A stretch of 64,000 nt of DNA from Bacteroidales bacterium (GTDB lineage Bacteria > Bacteroidota > Bacteroidia > Bacteroidales > UBA932), in the NCBI GenBank assembly GCA_017471045.1, contig JAFUWZ010000026.1, positions 20,257 through 84,256 on the forward strand, read 5' to 3'. Position numbers and translations under genes: made by a program. Every line of letters starts with the position of its first letter. Position 1 is the first letter of the stretch. This document shows positions 35,201 through 43,448 of the stretch, piece by piece. The notes beneath the pieces were generated by a model. It searched no databases. It was not told where the DNA came from and was given only the letters and a program-made list of their open reading frames with translations.

Positions 35201-35236
35201 TGATGAAAAGAGAAAAATCAAATTTTTTAAAAGACA

Positions 35237-36088
35237 ATGTCACGTACAAATTTCCAAGAATTGCTTGATGCAGGTGTCCACTTCGGACATTTGTCGAGGA
35301 AATGGAATCCCAAGATGGCACCGTACATCTTCATCGAAAGGAACGGGATCCACATCATCGACCTGCACAAGACCATCGTCAAGCTCGACGAGGCTGCGGA
35401 GGCAATGAAAGAAATGGCCCGCAGCGGCCGCAAGATCCTCTTCGTAGCCACCAAGAAGCAGGGCAAGGATATCGTTGCCGAGAAAGCTGCTTCCGTCAAT
35501 ATGCCTTCCATCACTGAGAGATGGGCGGGCGGTATGCTTACCAATTTCCCGACCATCCGCAAGGCCGTCAAGAAAATGAGCACCATCGACAAGATGAAGG
35601 AAGATGGTACTTTCGAGAAGCTCGCCAAGCGTGAGCGTCTCCAGATCGACCGCCAGAGAGCCAAGTTGGAGAAGAACCTCGGTTCCATCCGCGACATGAA
35701 CCGTCTCCCGTCGGCCCTGTTCGTCGTTGACATCCAGAAGGAAGCCAACGCCGTCCGTGAGGCCAACCGCCTGAACATCCCGGTATTCGCAATGGTTGAT
35801 ACTTGTTGCGATCCCACCCCTATTGATTATGTGATACCGGCGAACGATGATGCCGCAAAGTCGATCGAGTGCATCCTGAACGTGCTTTGCGCCGCCATCC
35901 AGGAAGGTCTGGACGAGAAGAAACTCGCGAAGGACAAGGAAGAGGCCGCCGAAGAGGCCGAGACCAAGGTGACCACCAAGAAGCTCCGTTCCCGCAAGGG
36001 TGCGAAGCCGGTCGATGTCGAGGAAGAGGCCGCTGCCACTGAGGCTCCCGCTGCCGCCGAGGCTCCTGCTGAAAACACTGAGGCATAA
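35237..36088 (+). CDS. rpsB: 30S ribosomal protein S2
   Basis: A 283-residue ribosomal protein. The start NFQELLDAGVHFGHLSRKWNPKM, the FVATKKQGKDIV strand, ERWAGGMLTNFPTIRK and PVFAMVDTCCDPTPIDYVIPANDDA are diagnostic. The last 50 residues are a low-complexity Ala/Glu/Lys/Pro extension (from about residue 232), longer than in E. coli but common in Bacteroidota. It is followed by tsf after 21 bases, the conserved rpsB-tsf order. Confidence 0.97.
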   Translation: MSRTNFQELLDAGVHFGHLSRKWNPKMAPYIFIERNGIHIIDLHKTIVKLDEAAEAMKEMARSGRKILFVATKKQGKDIVAEKAASVNMPSITERWAGGMLTNFPTIRKAVKKMSTIDKMKEDGTFEKLAKRERLQIDRQRAKLEKNLGSIRDMNRLPSALFVVDIQKEANAVREANRLNIPVFAMVDTCCDPTPIDYVIPANDDAAKSIECILNVLCAAIQEGLDEKKLAKDKEEAAEEAETKVTTKKLRSRKGAKPVDVEEEAAATEAPAAAEAPAENTEA

Positions 36089-36109
36089 ACCATTTAATCT
36101 GTTTCCGTT

Positions 36110-37105
36110 ATGAATATCACTGCAGCAGACGTAATGAAACTGCGCAAGATGACCTCCGCCGGCATGATGGATTGCAAGAAGGCCCTCACCGAGGCCGAAG
36201 GCGATTTCAACAAGGCGATTGAGATCATCCGCGAAAAGGGTAAGCTCGTTGCGGCCAAGCGTGCCGACCGTGAGACCACGGAAGGCGCCGTCAAGGCCCG
36301 GATCCAGGGGGGCAAGGGTATCCTTGTCTGCCTCGGTTGCGAGACCGACTTCGTGTCCCGGAACGCTGACTTCCAGACCCTGGCCGACGCGATCGCCGAT
36401 GTGGCCATCGCCAACGCTCCCGCCGATCTCGAGGCTCTCAAGGCCTGCAAGATGGCGGATGGCCAGACAGTCGAAGAGGCAGTCGAGGCCCAGACCGGCA
36501 AGACCGGTGAGAAGCATGTCCTCGCTTTCTACGCCCTCGTGGAGGCTCCCTTCGTGGCCGAGTACATCCACAAGATCAACGGCAAGCTTGGCGCACTGGT
36601 GGGCTTCAACAAGGAGATCCCCGCCGACCTCGCCAAGGGTGTCGTCATGCAGGTCGCTTCGATGAACCCGGTGTCTGTCTCCAAGGCGGATTGCCCGCAG
36701 AGCGTCATCGACAATGAACTCGCCGTGGCGGTCCAGAAGACCAAGGACGAGATGGTCCAGAAGGCCGTCGATGCTGCTCTCAAGAAGGTCGGCATCAACC
36801 CTGCCCACGTGGACAGTGAGGATCACATCGAATCCAACACCGCGAAGGGTTGGATCACGCCCGAGCAGGCCGCCCAGGCCCGCGAGATCATCGCGAAGGT
36901 CGGTGCTGAAAAGGCTGCGACCCTTAATGAGCAGATGATCCAGAACATCGCCCAGGGCCGTCTCCAGAAGTTCTTCAAGGAGTCTACCCTCGAGGAGCAG
37001 GAGTACCAGATGGGCGACGGCAAGGTGTCCGTCAAGGATGCGATGGCCGCCGTCGACAAAGAGGCCAAGGTCCTTTGCTTCAAGCGTTTTTCGCTCGCTG
37101 ACTAA
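36110..37105 (+). CDS. tsf: Elongation factor Ts
   Basis: Nucleotide exchange factor for EF-Tu, 331 residues. The N-terminal UBA-like domain reads DVMKLRKMTSAGMMDCKKAL, and the core has VCLGCETDFVSRN, the TDFV motif contacting EF-Tu. The C-terminus has the long insertion typical of Bacteroidota. It is the last gene of the ribosomal cluster, before a terminator. Confidence 0.97.
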   Translation: MNITAADVMKLRKMTSAGMMDCKKALTEAEGDFNKAIEIIREKGKLVAAKRADRETTEGAVKARIQGGKGILVCLGCETDFVSRNADFQTLADAIADVAIANAPADLEALKACKMADGQTVEEAVEAQTGKTGEKHVLAFYALVEAPFVAEYIHKINGKLGALVGFNKEIPADLAKGVVMQVASMNPVSVSKADCPQSVIDNELAVAVQKTKDEMVQKAVDAALKKVGINPAHVDSEDHIESNTAKGWITPEQAAQAREIIAKVGAEKAATLNEQMIQNIAQGRLQKFFKESTLEEQEYQMGDGKVSVKDAMAAVDKEAKVLCFKRFSLAD

Positions 37106-37125
37106 GCGCAGCTCTTACTGTTTAG

Positions 37126-37155
37126 GCCGGTTCTGTTTTCGGGACCGGCTTTTTT
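37126..37155 (+). terminator. Intrinsic terminator after tsf
   Basis: GCCGGT (37126-37131) pairs with ACCGGC (37144-37149), with further weak pairs inside, and a T6 run follows. It lies just before the convergent flippase gene. Confidence 0.85.
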
Positions 37156-37160
37156 CGTGC

Positions 37161-38621
37161 TCAGCGGCGGCGGAGGTCGCGGAGCCAGACGAGGGCGCAG
37201 TAGGCGAGGAGCATCAAGGTGCCGAGGATCATCTGGGGGACGGGACCCAGGCCGATGCGGCCCAGGAGGACATAGGCGGCATAGAGCAGGGCGGCGGCCA
37301 GGAAGTAGAGGCCGAGGCTTTTCATGTCATAGCGGATCGGGTACTTGCGCTGGCCGATGAACCAGCTCAGCAGCATCGCCGTTCCGTAGCCGGCGAAACC
37401 GCCCCATGCGCAGGCCCAGTAGCTGTAGCGCGGGACGAAGAGTACGTTGACCGCGATCATCACGGCCGCACCGACGGCGCTCATGATGGCGCCCCAGTGC
37501 GTCTGGTCGCTGAGCTTGTACCAGAAGGAAAGGTTGAAATACACGCCCATGAAGATCTCGGCCATCATCACGATCGGGATGACCCCGAGACCCTCCCAGT
37601 AGGAACGCCCGATGAAGTGCTTCAGGACCGGCAGGTAGATCATGACCGCGAGGAAAGCCAGCAGCGTGAAAATGATGAAATACTTCATCCCGTCCGCGAG
37701 CGTTTCCGGGCTGTCCTTGTCCCGGCTTCCGTTGAAGACGATGGGTTCGTAGGCATAGCGGAACGCCTGGGTCAGCAGCGACATGATCATCGCCACCTTG
37801 ACGCAGGCCCCGTAGATGCCCAGCTGGACGCGCCCCTCCTCACCCGGCATCAGCCAGGGGAAGAGGATTTTGTCCGCCACCTGGTTGAGGATGCCTACGA
37901 GGCTCAGCAGGAGCAGCGGCCAGGTGTAGCGCAGCATCCGGCGCGCCAGGTCCCGGTCGAAGCCGTAGCCGATGCCCTTCAATTCTTGGATAAAGCCGAA
38001 AGTGACGCAGAAGGTGCAGATGAAGTTGACGAAGAAGATCAGGCCCACGCCACTGTCGAAACGGGTGTACATCGCCTCCAGCGCAGGGAAACGCCCGAAG
38101 AGGGAGGGCATCGCCAGGAAGACGAAGAGGTTGAGCAGGACGTTCGGAATGATGAAGGCGAACTTGAGCGCCATGAACTTCACCGGTTTGCGCTGCTGCC
38201 GCAGGCGGGCGAATAGGATCGCCTGGAAGGCATCCATCGCCACGATCGCCGCCATGCAGCCGACATATTCCGGATGGGCGGCGTATCCCATCACGCCGGC
38301 AACGGGCCGGAGGAAGAGCATCACCAGCACGAGGAAGGCCAGCGCGACACCGCCCACCAGGCGCAGCGTGGTGCTGAAGACCATCCGGCCGTCTTCTCCG
38401 TCCTTGTTGGAGAAGCGGAAGAGCGTCGTCTCCATTCCGAAGGTCAGCAGCGCCAGGAAGAGCGCCGTGTACGCATACAGGTTGGTGACAATGCCATAAC
38501 CGCCGCTCTCTGCGGCGATCTTGGTCGTATAAAGCGGGACCAGCAGGTAGTTTAGAAACCGCCCCACGATGCTGCTCAGCCCGTAGATGGCGGTGTCTTT
38601 GGCCAGCGACTTGAGATTCAT
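37161..38621 (-). CDS. Wzx-type polysaccharide flippase (MOP superfamily)
   Basis: A 486-residue inner-membrane protein with about 12-14 hydrophobic helices. The start MNLKSLAKDTAIYGLSSIVGR is typical of polysaccharide biosynthesis/export proteins, as is the GMETTLFRFSNK loop. It probably flips a lipid-linked glycan repeat unit; the glycan is unknown because no other polysaccharide gene is near. The frame stays open past 38621 to 39467, but that part is the complement of the cyclophilin gene, so I start at the ATG at 38621. Confidence 0.88.
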   Translation of the reverse strand: MNLKSLAKDTAIYGLSSIVGRFLNYLLVPLYTTKIAAESGGYGIVTNLYAYTALFLALLTFGMETTLFRFSNKDGEDGRMVFSTTLRLVGGVALAFLVLVMLFLRPVAGVMGYAAHPEYVGCMAAIVAMDAFQAILFARLRQQRKPVKFMALKFAFIIPNVLLNLFVFLAMPSLFGRFPALEAMYTRFDSGVGLIFFVNFICTFCVTFGFIQELKGIGYGFDRDLARRMLRYTWPLLLLSLVGILNQVADKILFPWLMPGEEGRVQLGIYGACVKVAMIMSLLTQAFRYAYEPIVFNGSRDKDSPETLADGMKYFIIFTLLAFLAVMIYLPVLKHFIGRSYWEGLGVIPIVMMAEIFMGVYFNLSFWYKLSDQTHWGAIMSAVGAAVMIAVNVLFVPRYSYWACAWGGFAGYGTAMLLSWFIGQRKYPIRYDMKSLGLYFLAAALLYAAYVLLGRIGLGPVPQMILGTLMLLAYCALVWLRDLRRR

Positions 38622-38658
38622 AGCGTCCGTATTACACACAAAATTAATGAAAAATATG

Positions 38659-38666
38659 TACTTTTG
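38659..38666 (+). promoter_or_regulatory. Predicted -7 element of the cyclophilin gene
   Basis: TACTTTTG matches TAnnTTTG and lies 21 bases before the ATG at 38688. No good -33 TTG is seen. Confidence 0.5.
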
Positions 38667-38687
38667 TGAAAATACATTTTGCGCATT

Positions 38688-39410
38688 ATGAAAAAGCATC
38701 TGATCCTTCTCGCCGGCGCGGCCCTGGCCATCCTGATGGTCTTCAGCGCTTGCGGCCGCAGCGCCAAGAAGGCCGCCGAAGCGGCCGAAAAAGCCCGTGC
38801 GGACTCCATCGCCGCCGCCCAGCACGTCCAAGATTCCCTCAAGGCCCTCAAAAAAGTCGAAAAGAAAAAAGTCGCCATGGAAAAATTTGCCAAGCTGCCG
38901 GCCGAGCCGGTTTTTGACATCGTGACCAACTACGGCACGATGCGCGTCAAACTCTACTCCAAGACCCCCAAGCACCGTGACAACTTCGCCAAGCTTTCCC
39001 TGGAAGGCTACTATGACGGACTGCTGTTTCACCGGGTGATCAACGGATTCATGATCCAGGGCGGAGATCCGCTGACCCGCGACACCTCGGCCGTCGCCCG
39101 CTATGGCACCGGCGGCCCCGACTACAAGATCCCGGCGGAGTTTGTCCCCGAGTACACGCACAAGAAGGGCGCCCTTGCCGCCGCCCGCCAGAGCGACCAG
39201 GCCAATCCCTTCCGGGAGTCTTCCGGCTCGCAGTTCTACATCGTGCAGGATGCTGCCGCCTGTGCCCAGCTGGACGGTGCCTACACCGTCTTCGGCCAGA
39301 CGATCAGCGGCCTGGACGTGATCGACAAGATCGCCGCGGTCAAGACCAACGCCCGTGACCTCCCCCTCAAGCCGGTCGAGATCACCGAGATCAAACTGGT
39401 GGAAGAATAA
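38688..39410 (+). CDS. Cyclophilin-type peptidyl-prolyl isomerase, lipoprotein
   Basis: A 240-residue prolyl isomerase that helps fold exported proteins. The signal peptide MKKHLILLAGAALAILMVFSAC ends in the lipobox FSAC. A charged Lys/Ala/Glu linker (about residues 25-65) precedes the cyclophilin domain, with VTNYGTMRVKLYSKTPKHRDNF, FHRVINGFMIQGGDP and SGSQFYIV, the active-site core. The ATG at 38688 fits the signal peptide; an ATG at 38679 adds three residues. It is likely anchored in a membrane facing the periplasm. Confidence 0.92.
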   Translation: MKKHLILLAGAALAILMVFSACGRSAKKAAEAAEKARADSIAAAQHVQDSLKALKKVEKKKVAMEKFAKLPAEPVFDIVTNYGTMRVKLYSKTPKHRDNFAKLSLEGYYDGLLFHRVINGFMIQGGDPLTRDTSAVARYGTGGPDYKIPAEFVPEYTHKKGALAAARQSDQANPFRESSGSQFYIVQDAAACAQLDGAYTVFGQTISGLDVIDKIAAVKTNARDLPLKPVEITEIKLVEE

Positions 39411-39623
39411 CTCCGAAAGATTATTCTTTTCGTCCATGCCGCCACTTTCGCGGCACGGATATTGCAATAAAAGTAACCGAATAGTTTTTCATAGGTTAAA
39501 ATTAGGTTAGAATTGCAATGGAAGCCGCGCAGGGATGCGCGACTTCTTTGTATATTAATACCTTACGGTGTTTGTTGCGGGCAACTTTCCGATATTTTCG
39601 GACAATTGCGAGACGATTTCTGC
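39411..39623. other. Chromosome-prophage junction region, candidate attL
   Basis: No gene is seen between the cyclophilin stop and the phage terminator. The sequence is AT-richer and has unusual repeats. ATTGCAAT palindromes lie at 39471-39478 and 39512-39519. Two TAGGTTA direct repeats at 39492-39498 and 39503-39509 are spaced 11 bases apart. A GAAG...CTTC hairpin with an inner GCGC/GCGC stem spans about 39521-39547. TCCGA/TCGGA is at 39588-39602. This is the sort of layout expected for an integrase/excisionase site, but the right junction is outside the window. Confidence 0.4.
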
Positions 39624-39660
39624 AAAAAAAACGGCCGGCGGTGCCACATACCCGCCGACC
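39624..39660 (-). terminator. Terminator at the end of the prophage late operon
   Basis: On the minus strand GGTCGGCGG (39660-39652) pairs with CCGCCGGCC (39641-39633), with one G-U that only works in minus-strand RNA, and T8 follows (39631-39624). Confidence 0.9.
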
Positions 39661-39716
39661 TAAAAGCACAATGAATCACGTTGTCATGCAACATTTGCAA
39701 AGATAGTGATTTTTGC

Positions 39717-40283
39717 CTAATCTGCAAGCCGCCACCCGTAAACGCCGGGCTCCCACACATTCCCGTCCACATCGCTCTCCCAGATCCCGCCGTCGTACTT
39801 CACCTTGTCGCCCGTCATGTAGGCCGTCTCCGCACCGAGGGGCTGAACCCAGTCCGGGACCTCCGCGATGCTTACCTCCGTGTATAGCGACGCAGCAGTG
39901 TCCGGAGCCCAGTCGTCCTGCACGGTGTGTGCCTGGATGACCTTGTAGAGCTTGCCGTCGTACCAGAGGCGTTCCCCGGCTTCAACGGGCTTGCCTTGCT
40001 TGGAGGACCACGTAGGGAAGAGCGCCGCAACATCGAGGGCGTCCTCATCGGAGAGGTCTTCCGTGGATGAGGCCAGCATTTTCTTCACCGCCGCGAGGAT
40101 CTGATCGTAATCCGGCTCGGTTTGTGGTTCCGGGGTGTATGGTTCCGGATCCGGCGGTAATTCTGTCCAACCAGCGGACGCGATCTGCTCCGCAGAAGGA
40201 TTGCTGACCCACTGACCCGAGGGTAACTGGATGGCCTTGCAGTCCGAGAAGACTGTGCGGCAATTGATTTCTTTTGTGTACAT
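39717..40283 (-). CDS. Phage tail accessory protein with carbohydrate-binding-like modules
   Basis: A 188-residue protein. The N-terminal part is typical of phage tail proteins (MYTKEINCRTVFSDCKAIQL). The centre has ALFPTWSSKQGKPVEAGERLWYDGKLYKVIQAH, split here by me as a Trp/Tyr-rich binding module, and the C-terminus DWVQPLGAETAYMTG with VKYDGGIWESDVDGN resembles chitin/CBM5-12 modules. It probably binds surface glycans, perhaps as part of the tail fibre tip. It is the last gene before the terminator and follows the LamG-like tail gene by 15 bases. Confidence 0.7.
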   Translation of the reverse strand: MYTKEINCRTVFSDCKAIQLPSGQWVSNPSAEQIASAGWTELPPDPEPYTPEPQTEPDYDQILAAVKKMLASSTEDLSDEDALDVAALFPTWSSKQGKPVEAGERLWYDGKLYKVIQAHTVQDDWAPDTAASLYTEVSIAEVPDWVQPLGAETAYMTGDKVKYDGGIWESDVDGNVWEPGVYGWRLAD

Positions 40284-40298
40284 ATCCGTATTTGTTTA

Positions 40299-40919
40299 TT
40301 AAATTGCCCGCCACCATAGGGCGCCGTCGATATATATCTTCGTTTTTTTCAAATCATAACTGCCGCTCCAATAGGGGCCGGCGTTTCGTGTCATTCCGAA
40401 ACAAATCCGCTGGTTTGATCCTATCGGCGTGGCCGAGTTAGAGCTGCCAGATAGTACAAATTGCCCGGTGTCGGTCTTTGTCCAACCCCGATACGCCGTC
40501 CCGGTAAACTCCAATTTAATTGTATACCAAGTATTTGCTGCGAGATTTCTAAATAGAACAGCGCCAGACAATACATTCCATGACGAACTACCTGTTCCAG
40601 CAAAAACTTGGAAGCTCGTCGCGTTATTGCGTTGTACAACTATGGTACGCTGTGATGTGTTGACGGTATCCGACGCCGCTGGGATGTTGAAGAAGATGAC
40701 CTCCAAGTTTTTTGCCGTCGGAGGCGTCTTGATCCGGGTTATAATTGCCCACGGATTGGACCCGAATTGATATACGGGGGAGGCTATCCCGTTGTTAGCA
40801 CCGCCTGAGACCATTATCCCGTCGGTAATTGTCGGAGACCCTATCACGGTGTACCCGCTGACCTGGGGCACCTCTTCTTCATAAATTATCATCCTCCTGC
40901 GAAGTAACAGCTCCCTCAT
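40299..40919 (-). CDS. Putative tail protein with LamG/concanavalin-like fold
   Basis: A 206-residue protein with a beta-sandwich pattern: NPWAIITRIKTPPTAKNLEV, TWYTIKLEFTGTAYRGW and KKTKIYIDGALWWRA, the alternation typical of LamG or concanavalin-like glucanase folds. No enzyme residues are obvious, so it may be a receptor-binding protein. The DNA is visibly less GC-rich than its neighbours, suggesting recent exchange. It lies between the collagen-like fibre and the carbohydrate-binding protein, the fibre region of the prophage. Confidence 0.6.
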   Translation of the reverse strand: MRELLLRRRMIIYEEEVPQVSGYTVIGSPTITDGIMVSGGANNGIASPVYQFGSNPWAIITRIKTPPTAKNLEVIFFNIPAASDTVNTSQRTIVVQRNNATSFQVFAGTGSSSWNVLSGAVLFRNLAANTWYTIKLEFTGTAYRGWTKTDTGQFVLSGSSNSATPIGSNQRICFGMTRNAGPYWSGSYDLKKTKIYIDGALWWRAI

Positions 40920-40922
40920 AGC

Positions 40923-42008
40923 TTACGCCTCCATATAAGTAGCAATACCGTCAATGACGGAGACTTCGTAATGCTTGCCCGCCTTAATGGTCGGAGCGTC
41001 CTCCCCGTTCCACGCCGTAATCTCAACGGGCCAGGTGATCGTCGGAGCGGTCGCCGGTGTGTCGAATGTCCAGTACCAATGATTCACGACGGCCGCGTCC
41101 AGGTCCGTCGTATCAAAGGCGAAGGTCGTGTTCCCGGCGAGGGTTTCGAGTGCGTACAACACGTTGGGCAACATACCGCCGGCGGGGATAGAGGAGGCGA
41201 CGGGGATGATGCCGGAAACGCCCTGCGGGCCTTGCGGTCCGGTCTCGCCTTGCGGACCTTGCGGGCCTTGTGGCCCGGTCACGCCTTGCGGGCCTTGCGG
41301 ACCTTCCGGGCCGGTCTCGCCCTGCGGGCCTTGTGGCCCGGTCTCGCCTTGTGGTCCTTGTGGTCCTTGTGGTCCGGTCGCACCCGTCGGCCCGATTTCT
41401 CCTTTGATGTTGTGAAAGGTGAACACGAGGATCCCATTGTTCAGCGACACGTCAACCGACGGCGTGCCGGTGTTGGCGTCGGCGGTGGCAGATGCGCCCG
41501 TCACACCGGCAGGACCGGTGGGACCCTGGGGGCCGGTCGGTCCCGTGGCACCCGTGTCGCCGGTCGCGCCTTTCAGGTTCTTAAACGCCAGGTCCAGCGC
41601 CGTCCCCGCCAAGGTGACGACAACTGCGGGCGTCCCGGTAGAGTTGTCGACGGACGCCTCTACAGACGTGATGCCTGGGGATCCGGTCTCGCCTTGCGGG
41701 CCTTGCGGTCCGGTCACGCCTTGCGGACCCTGCGGGCCTTGTGGCCCGGTCACGCCTTGCGGGCCTTGTGGCCCGGTCACGCCTTGCGGGCCTTGTGGTC
41801 CTTCCGGACCGGTTGCCGGCGTGGCCGATCGCACGAAAGCCCCCGTGTCGGGGTCGTAGGTGTACCAATAGCCGTCATCGCCGATGAACGGCGTCGCAAG
41901 GGCGTCAGCGATGGCCGATAGCACTCCGTTCAGCACGGGGCCGGTGATCTCCTGGTTGGCGTTGCGCTTGATGTATGCGTCGATGAGAGTTTGAAGGGCG
42001 TTTGCCAT
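40923..42008 (-). CDS. Collagen-like tail fibre protein
   Basis: A 361-residue fibre. The N-terminal attachment domain reads [20 protein letters not shown] with [17 protein letters not shown]. Collagen G-X-Y repeats ([18 protein letters not shown]) occupy about residues 61-105, 145-165 and 200-265. Between them two copies of a roughly 30-residue beta module share TGTPxVxV and LxFxFxN(L/I)KG. The C-terminal 90 residues are a globular domain, probably a trimerisation/tip domain. Start ATG at 42008. The DNA repeats differ in the third base of the glutamine, proline and glycine codons, so the collagen repeat is old or selected against slippage. Confidence 0.85.
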   Translation of the reverse strand: MANALQTLIDAYIKRNANQEITGPVLNGVLSAIADALATPFIGDDGYWYTYDPDTGAFVRSATPATGPEGPQGPQGVTGPQGPQGVTGPQGPQGPQGVTGPQGPQGETGSPGITSVEASVDNSTGTPAVVVTLAGTALDLAFKNLKGATGDTGATGPTGPQGPTGPAGVTGASATADANTGTPSVDVSLNNGILVFTFHNIKGEIGPTGATGPQGPQGPQGETGPQGPQGETGPEGPQGPQGVTGPQGPQGPQGETGPQGPQGVSGIIPVASSIPAGGMLPNVLYALETLAGNTTFAFDTTDLDAAVVNHWYWTFDTPATAPTITWPVEITAWNGEDAPTIKAGKHYEVSVIDGIATYMEA

Positions 42009-42055
42009 GTCGTTTTTATTTTTGTGCAAATATCAGTATCCCCCGCCCGTGGAAA

Positions 42056-42547
42056 TCACCAGGCGAGAAGGTTGTACGAAAGACCGACGCCGATGTATGG
42101 CGTCAGGCCTTTGTCGCTGACACCGTAACCAGCCTGAACGCCAACGCCCCAGCGCGTAACATTCCGCGGCCCCGGTACTTTGACGGTCTGCGTCACGATC
42201 TCCGTCCGGGTGTAGTGGCGCACGCTGTCGACGGACGGGCGGACGCCGGACGCCCAGACGGTGCAAAGGGAATCCCGCCACTCGACCTGCTCGCGGTTCA
42301 GTACGACGCGCAGGGTGTCCCGCAGGCGCACCGTATCGCACGCGGTGACGGTGTCGCGGCGGACCGCCGTCTTGACGATATAAACGGGCGTGGAGACGGT
42401 TATAGTGTCCCGGACGGTCACGGTGTCGGTCCGGATTTCCGTCACCGTCTGCGGGGCCGGTTTGCGCCCGCGGCCCAGGGCGAAGCCCAGGGCGAACACG
42501 GCGGCAAGGCCCAGGGCCAACGCGGCAAGCTGGACGCGGTCGCTCAT
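42056..42547 (-). CDS. Putative spanin-like lysis protein (DUF6808-like)
   Basis: A 163-residue protein. It has one N-terminal membrane helix (VQLAALALGLAAVFALGFALG), a Thr/Asp/Val-rich middle (TVTEIRTDTVTVRDTITV, DTVRLRDTLRVVL) that should be extended, and a C-terminus of alternating residues ending in an aromatic (WGVGVQAGYGVSDKG, TPYIGVGLSYNLLAW). The end resembles an outer-membrane beta strand. It overlaps the amidase by 4 bases, inside the lysis cassette. The DUF6808 label is from memory; the spanin idea is inference. Confidence 0.6.
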   Translation of the reverse strand: MSDRVQLAALALGLAAVFALGFALGRGRKPAPQTVTEIRTDTVTVRDTITVSTPVYIVKTAVRRDTVTACDTVRLRDTLRVVLNREQVEWRDSLCTVWASGVRPSVDSVRHYTRTEIVTQTVKVPGPRNVTRWGVGVQAGYGVSDKGLTPYIGVGLSYNLLAW

Positions 42548-43134
42548 AGCGCGGCGTAACGTTTGACGCCGTCGCAGATCGCCGAGACGATCCGGTACTG
42601 CGTGTAAGGGGAAAGCAGCCAGGAGCACTCCTCGCGGTTGTCGTAGAAGAAATTTTCAAGGAGTACCGCCGGGCATTTCGTATTCTTGAGAATCGTAAAA
42701 TTCGCCTCCCAGTCCCGGTCGCCGTCGGAATAGTCCCGGCGGATCTTGCGGTCCGGGAAGGCTCGCTCAAAAGCATCGTAGAAGCACTCGGCGGCGGTGT
42801 CGGCCTTCGTCTTGCCGGGCGATGTGTAGGCGCTCCAGCCCTGGGCGTTCATCCATCGCGACCCGTCCCCGGCGGCGTTCGCGTGGACCGATACCAGGAG
42901 GACGTTAGCGGCCCCTGCCTCGGTGCAGACCTTGTTAGCACGGCGCACCCGGGTAGAGAGCGCGATGTCGTTTGTTTCAGGCACCAGCAGCCGCGTCTCG
43001 ATCCCGTCCGCGAGCAGCCGGGCGCAGACGTCCGCGGCGATCCAGCGGTTCCAAAGATACTCGCGGAAACGGCCGTCCGGGGATCGCTTTCCGGCGGTGT
43101 CGATGCCGTGCCCGTTGTCGATTAGTACAATCAT
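42544..43134 (-). CDS. N-acetylmuramoyl-L-alanine amidase (phage endolysin)
   Basis: A 196-residue Amidase_3 zinc enzyme cutting the lactyl-amide bond of peptidoglycan. The first ligand is in VLIDNGHGIDTAGKRSPDG, the glutamate in FREYLWNR, the second histidine in LLVSVHANAAG, and the catalytic glutamate in AVLLENFFYDN. There is no signal peptide, so access to the wall needs a holin. It overlaps the holin-like gene and the spanin-like gene by 4 bases each. Confidence 0.92.
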   Translation of the reverse strand: MIVLIDNGHGIDTAGKRSPDGRFREYLWNRWIAADVCARLLADGIETRLLVPETNDIALSTRVRRANKVCTEAGAANVLLVSVHANAAGDGSRWMNAQGWSAYTSPGKTKADTAAECFYDAFERAFPDRKIRRDYSDGDRDWEANFTILKNTKCPAVLLENFFYDNREECSWLLSPYTQYRIVSAICDGVKRYAAL

Positions 43135-43445
43135 TTCCCGGCCTCCTTATCTTCGACCAGCCGCTGCAGTCCGTAGTCCGCCAGGGCGGACGTAAGGCGC
43201 GAAACCTGCTCCCGCAGTTCCGCGACCTCTTTCCGCAGTTCAGCATTCTCCGTTAGGACATCGTCCAGGCGGGCTTTGTTGTCGTCCGCTAATGATTTGT
43301 AGAACTCCAACGAATCCTGCATATTGCTGATTAGGTTGGTATCTACCTCGGCATTGTATTTTCGTTTCGCAAAAAACCACGACGCGAAGCCGGATGTGAC
43401 GGTGGCGATGACGCCGCCCAGGATGGCAATCCAAGTGTCTAACAT
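43131..43445 (-). CDS. Holin-like membrane protein with coiled-coil tail
   Basis: A 104-residue protein with one membrane helix near the N-terminus (WIAILGGVIATVTSGFASWFF), a basic patch (AKRKYNAE) and then a coiled coil (LTENAELRKEVAELREQVSRL). Position directly before the endolysin and ATGA coupling support a holin or lysis-regulator role. Single-helix holins exist, but the long coiled coil is unusual, so it could instead be an i-spanin-like protein. Confidence 0.6.
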   Translation of the reverse strand: MLDTWIAILGGVIATVTSGFASWFFAKRKYNAEVDTNLISNMQDSLEFYKSLADDNKARLDDVLTENAELRKEVAELREQVSRLTSALADYGLQRLVEDKEAGK

Positions 43446-43448
43446 GGC

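Noticed and set aside
38622-39467. Extension of the flippase frame upstream of 38621
   Set aside because: It is the complement of the cyclophilin gene; flippase homologues start at MNLKSLAKD, and a promoter for the cyclophilin gene lies in between.
41218-41820. Minisatellite or CRISPR in the GC-rich repeats
   Set aside because: They encode a collagen G-X-Y repeat in one long frame; units of 9-18 bases, no spacers.
40299-42008. Diversity-generating retroelement target
   Set aside because: No reverse transcriptase or template repeat was found in the window, and no adenine-biased variable repeat at a C-terminus.
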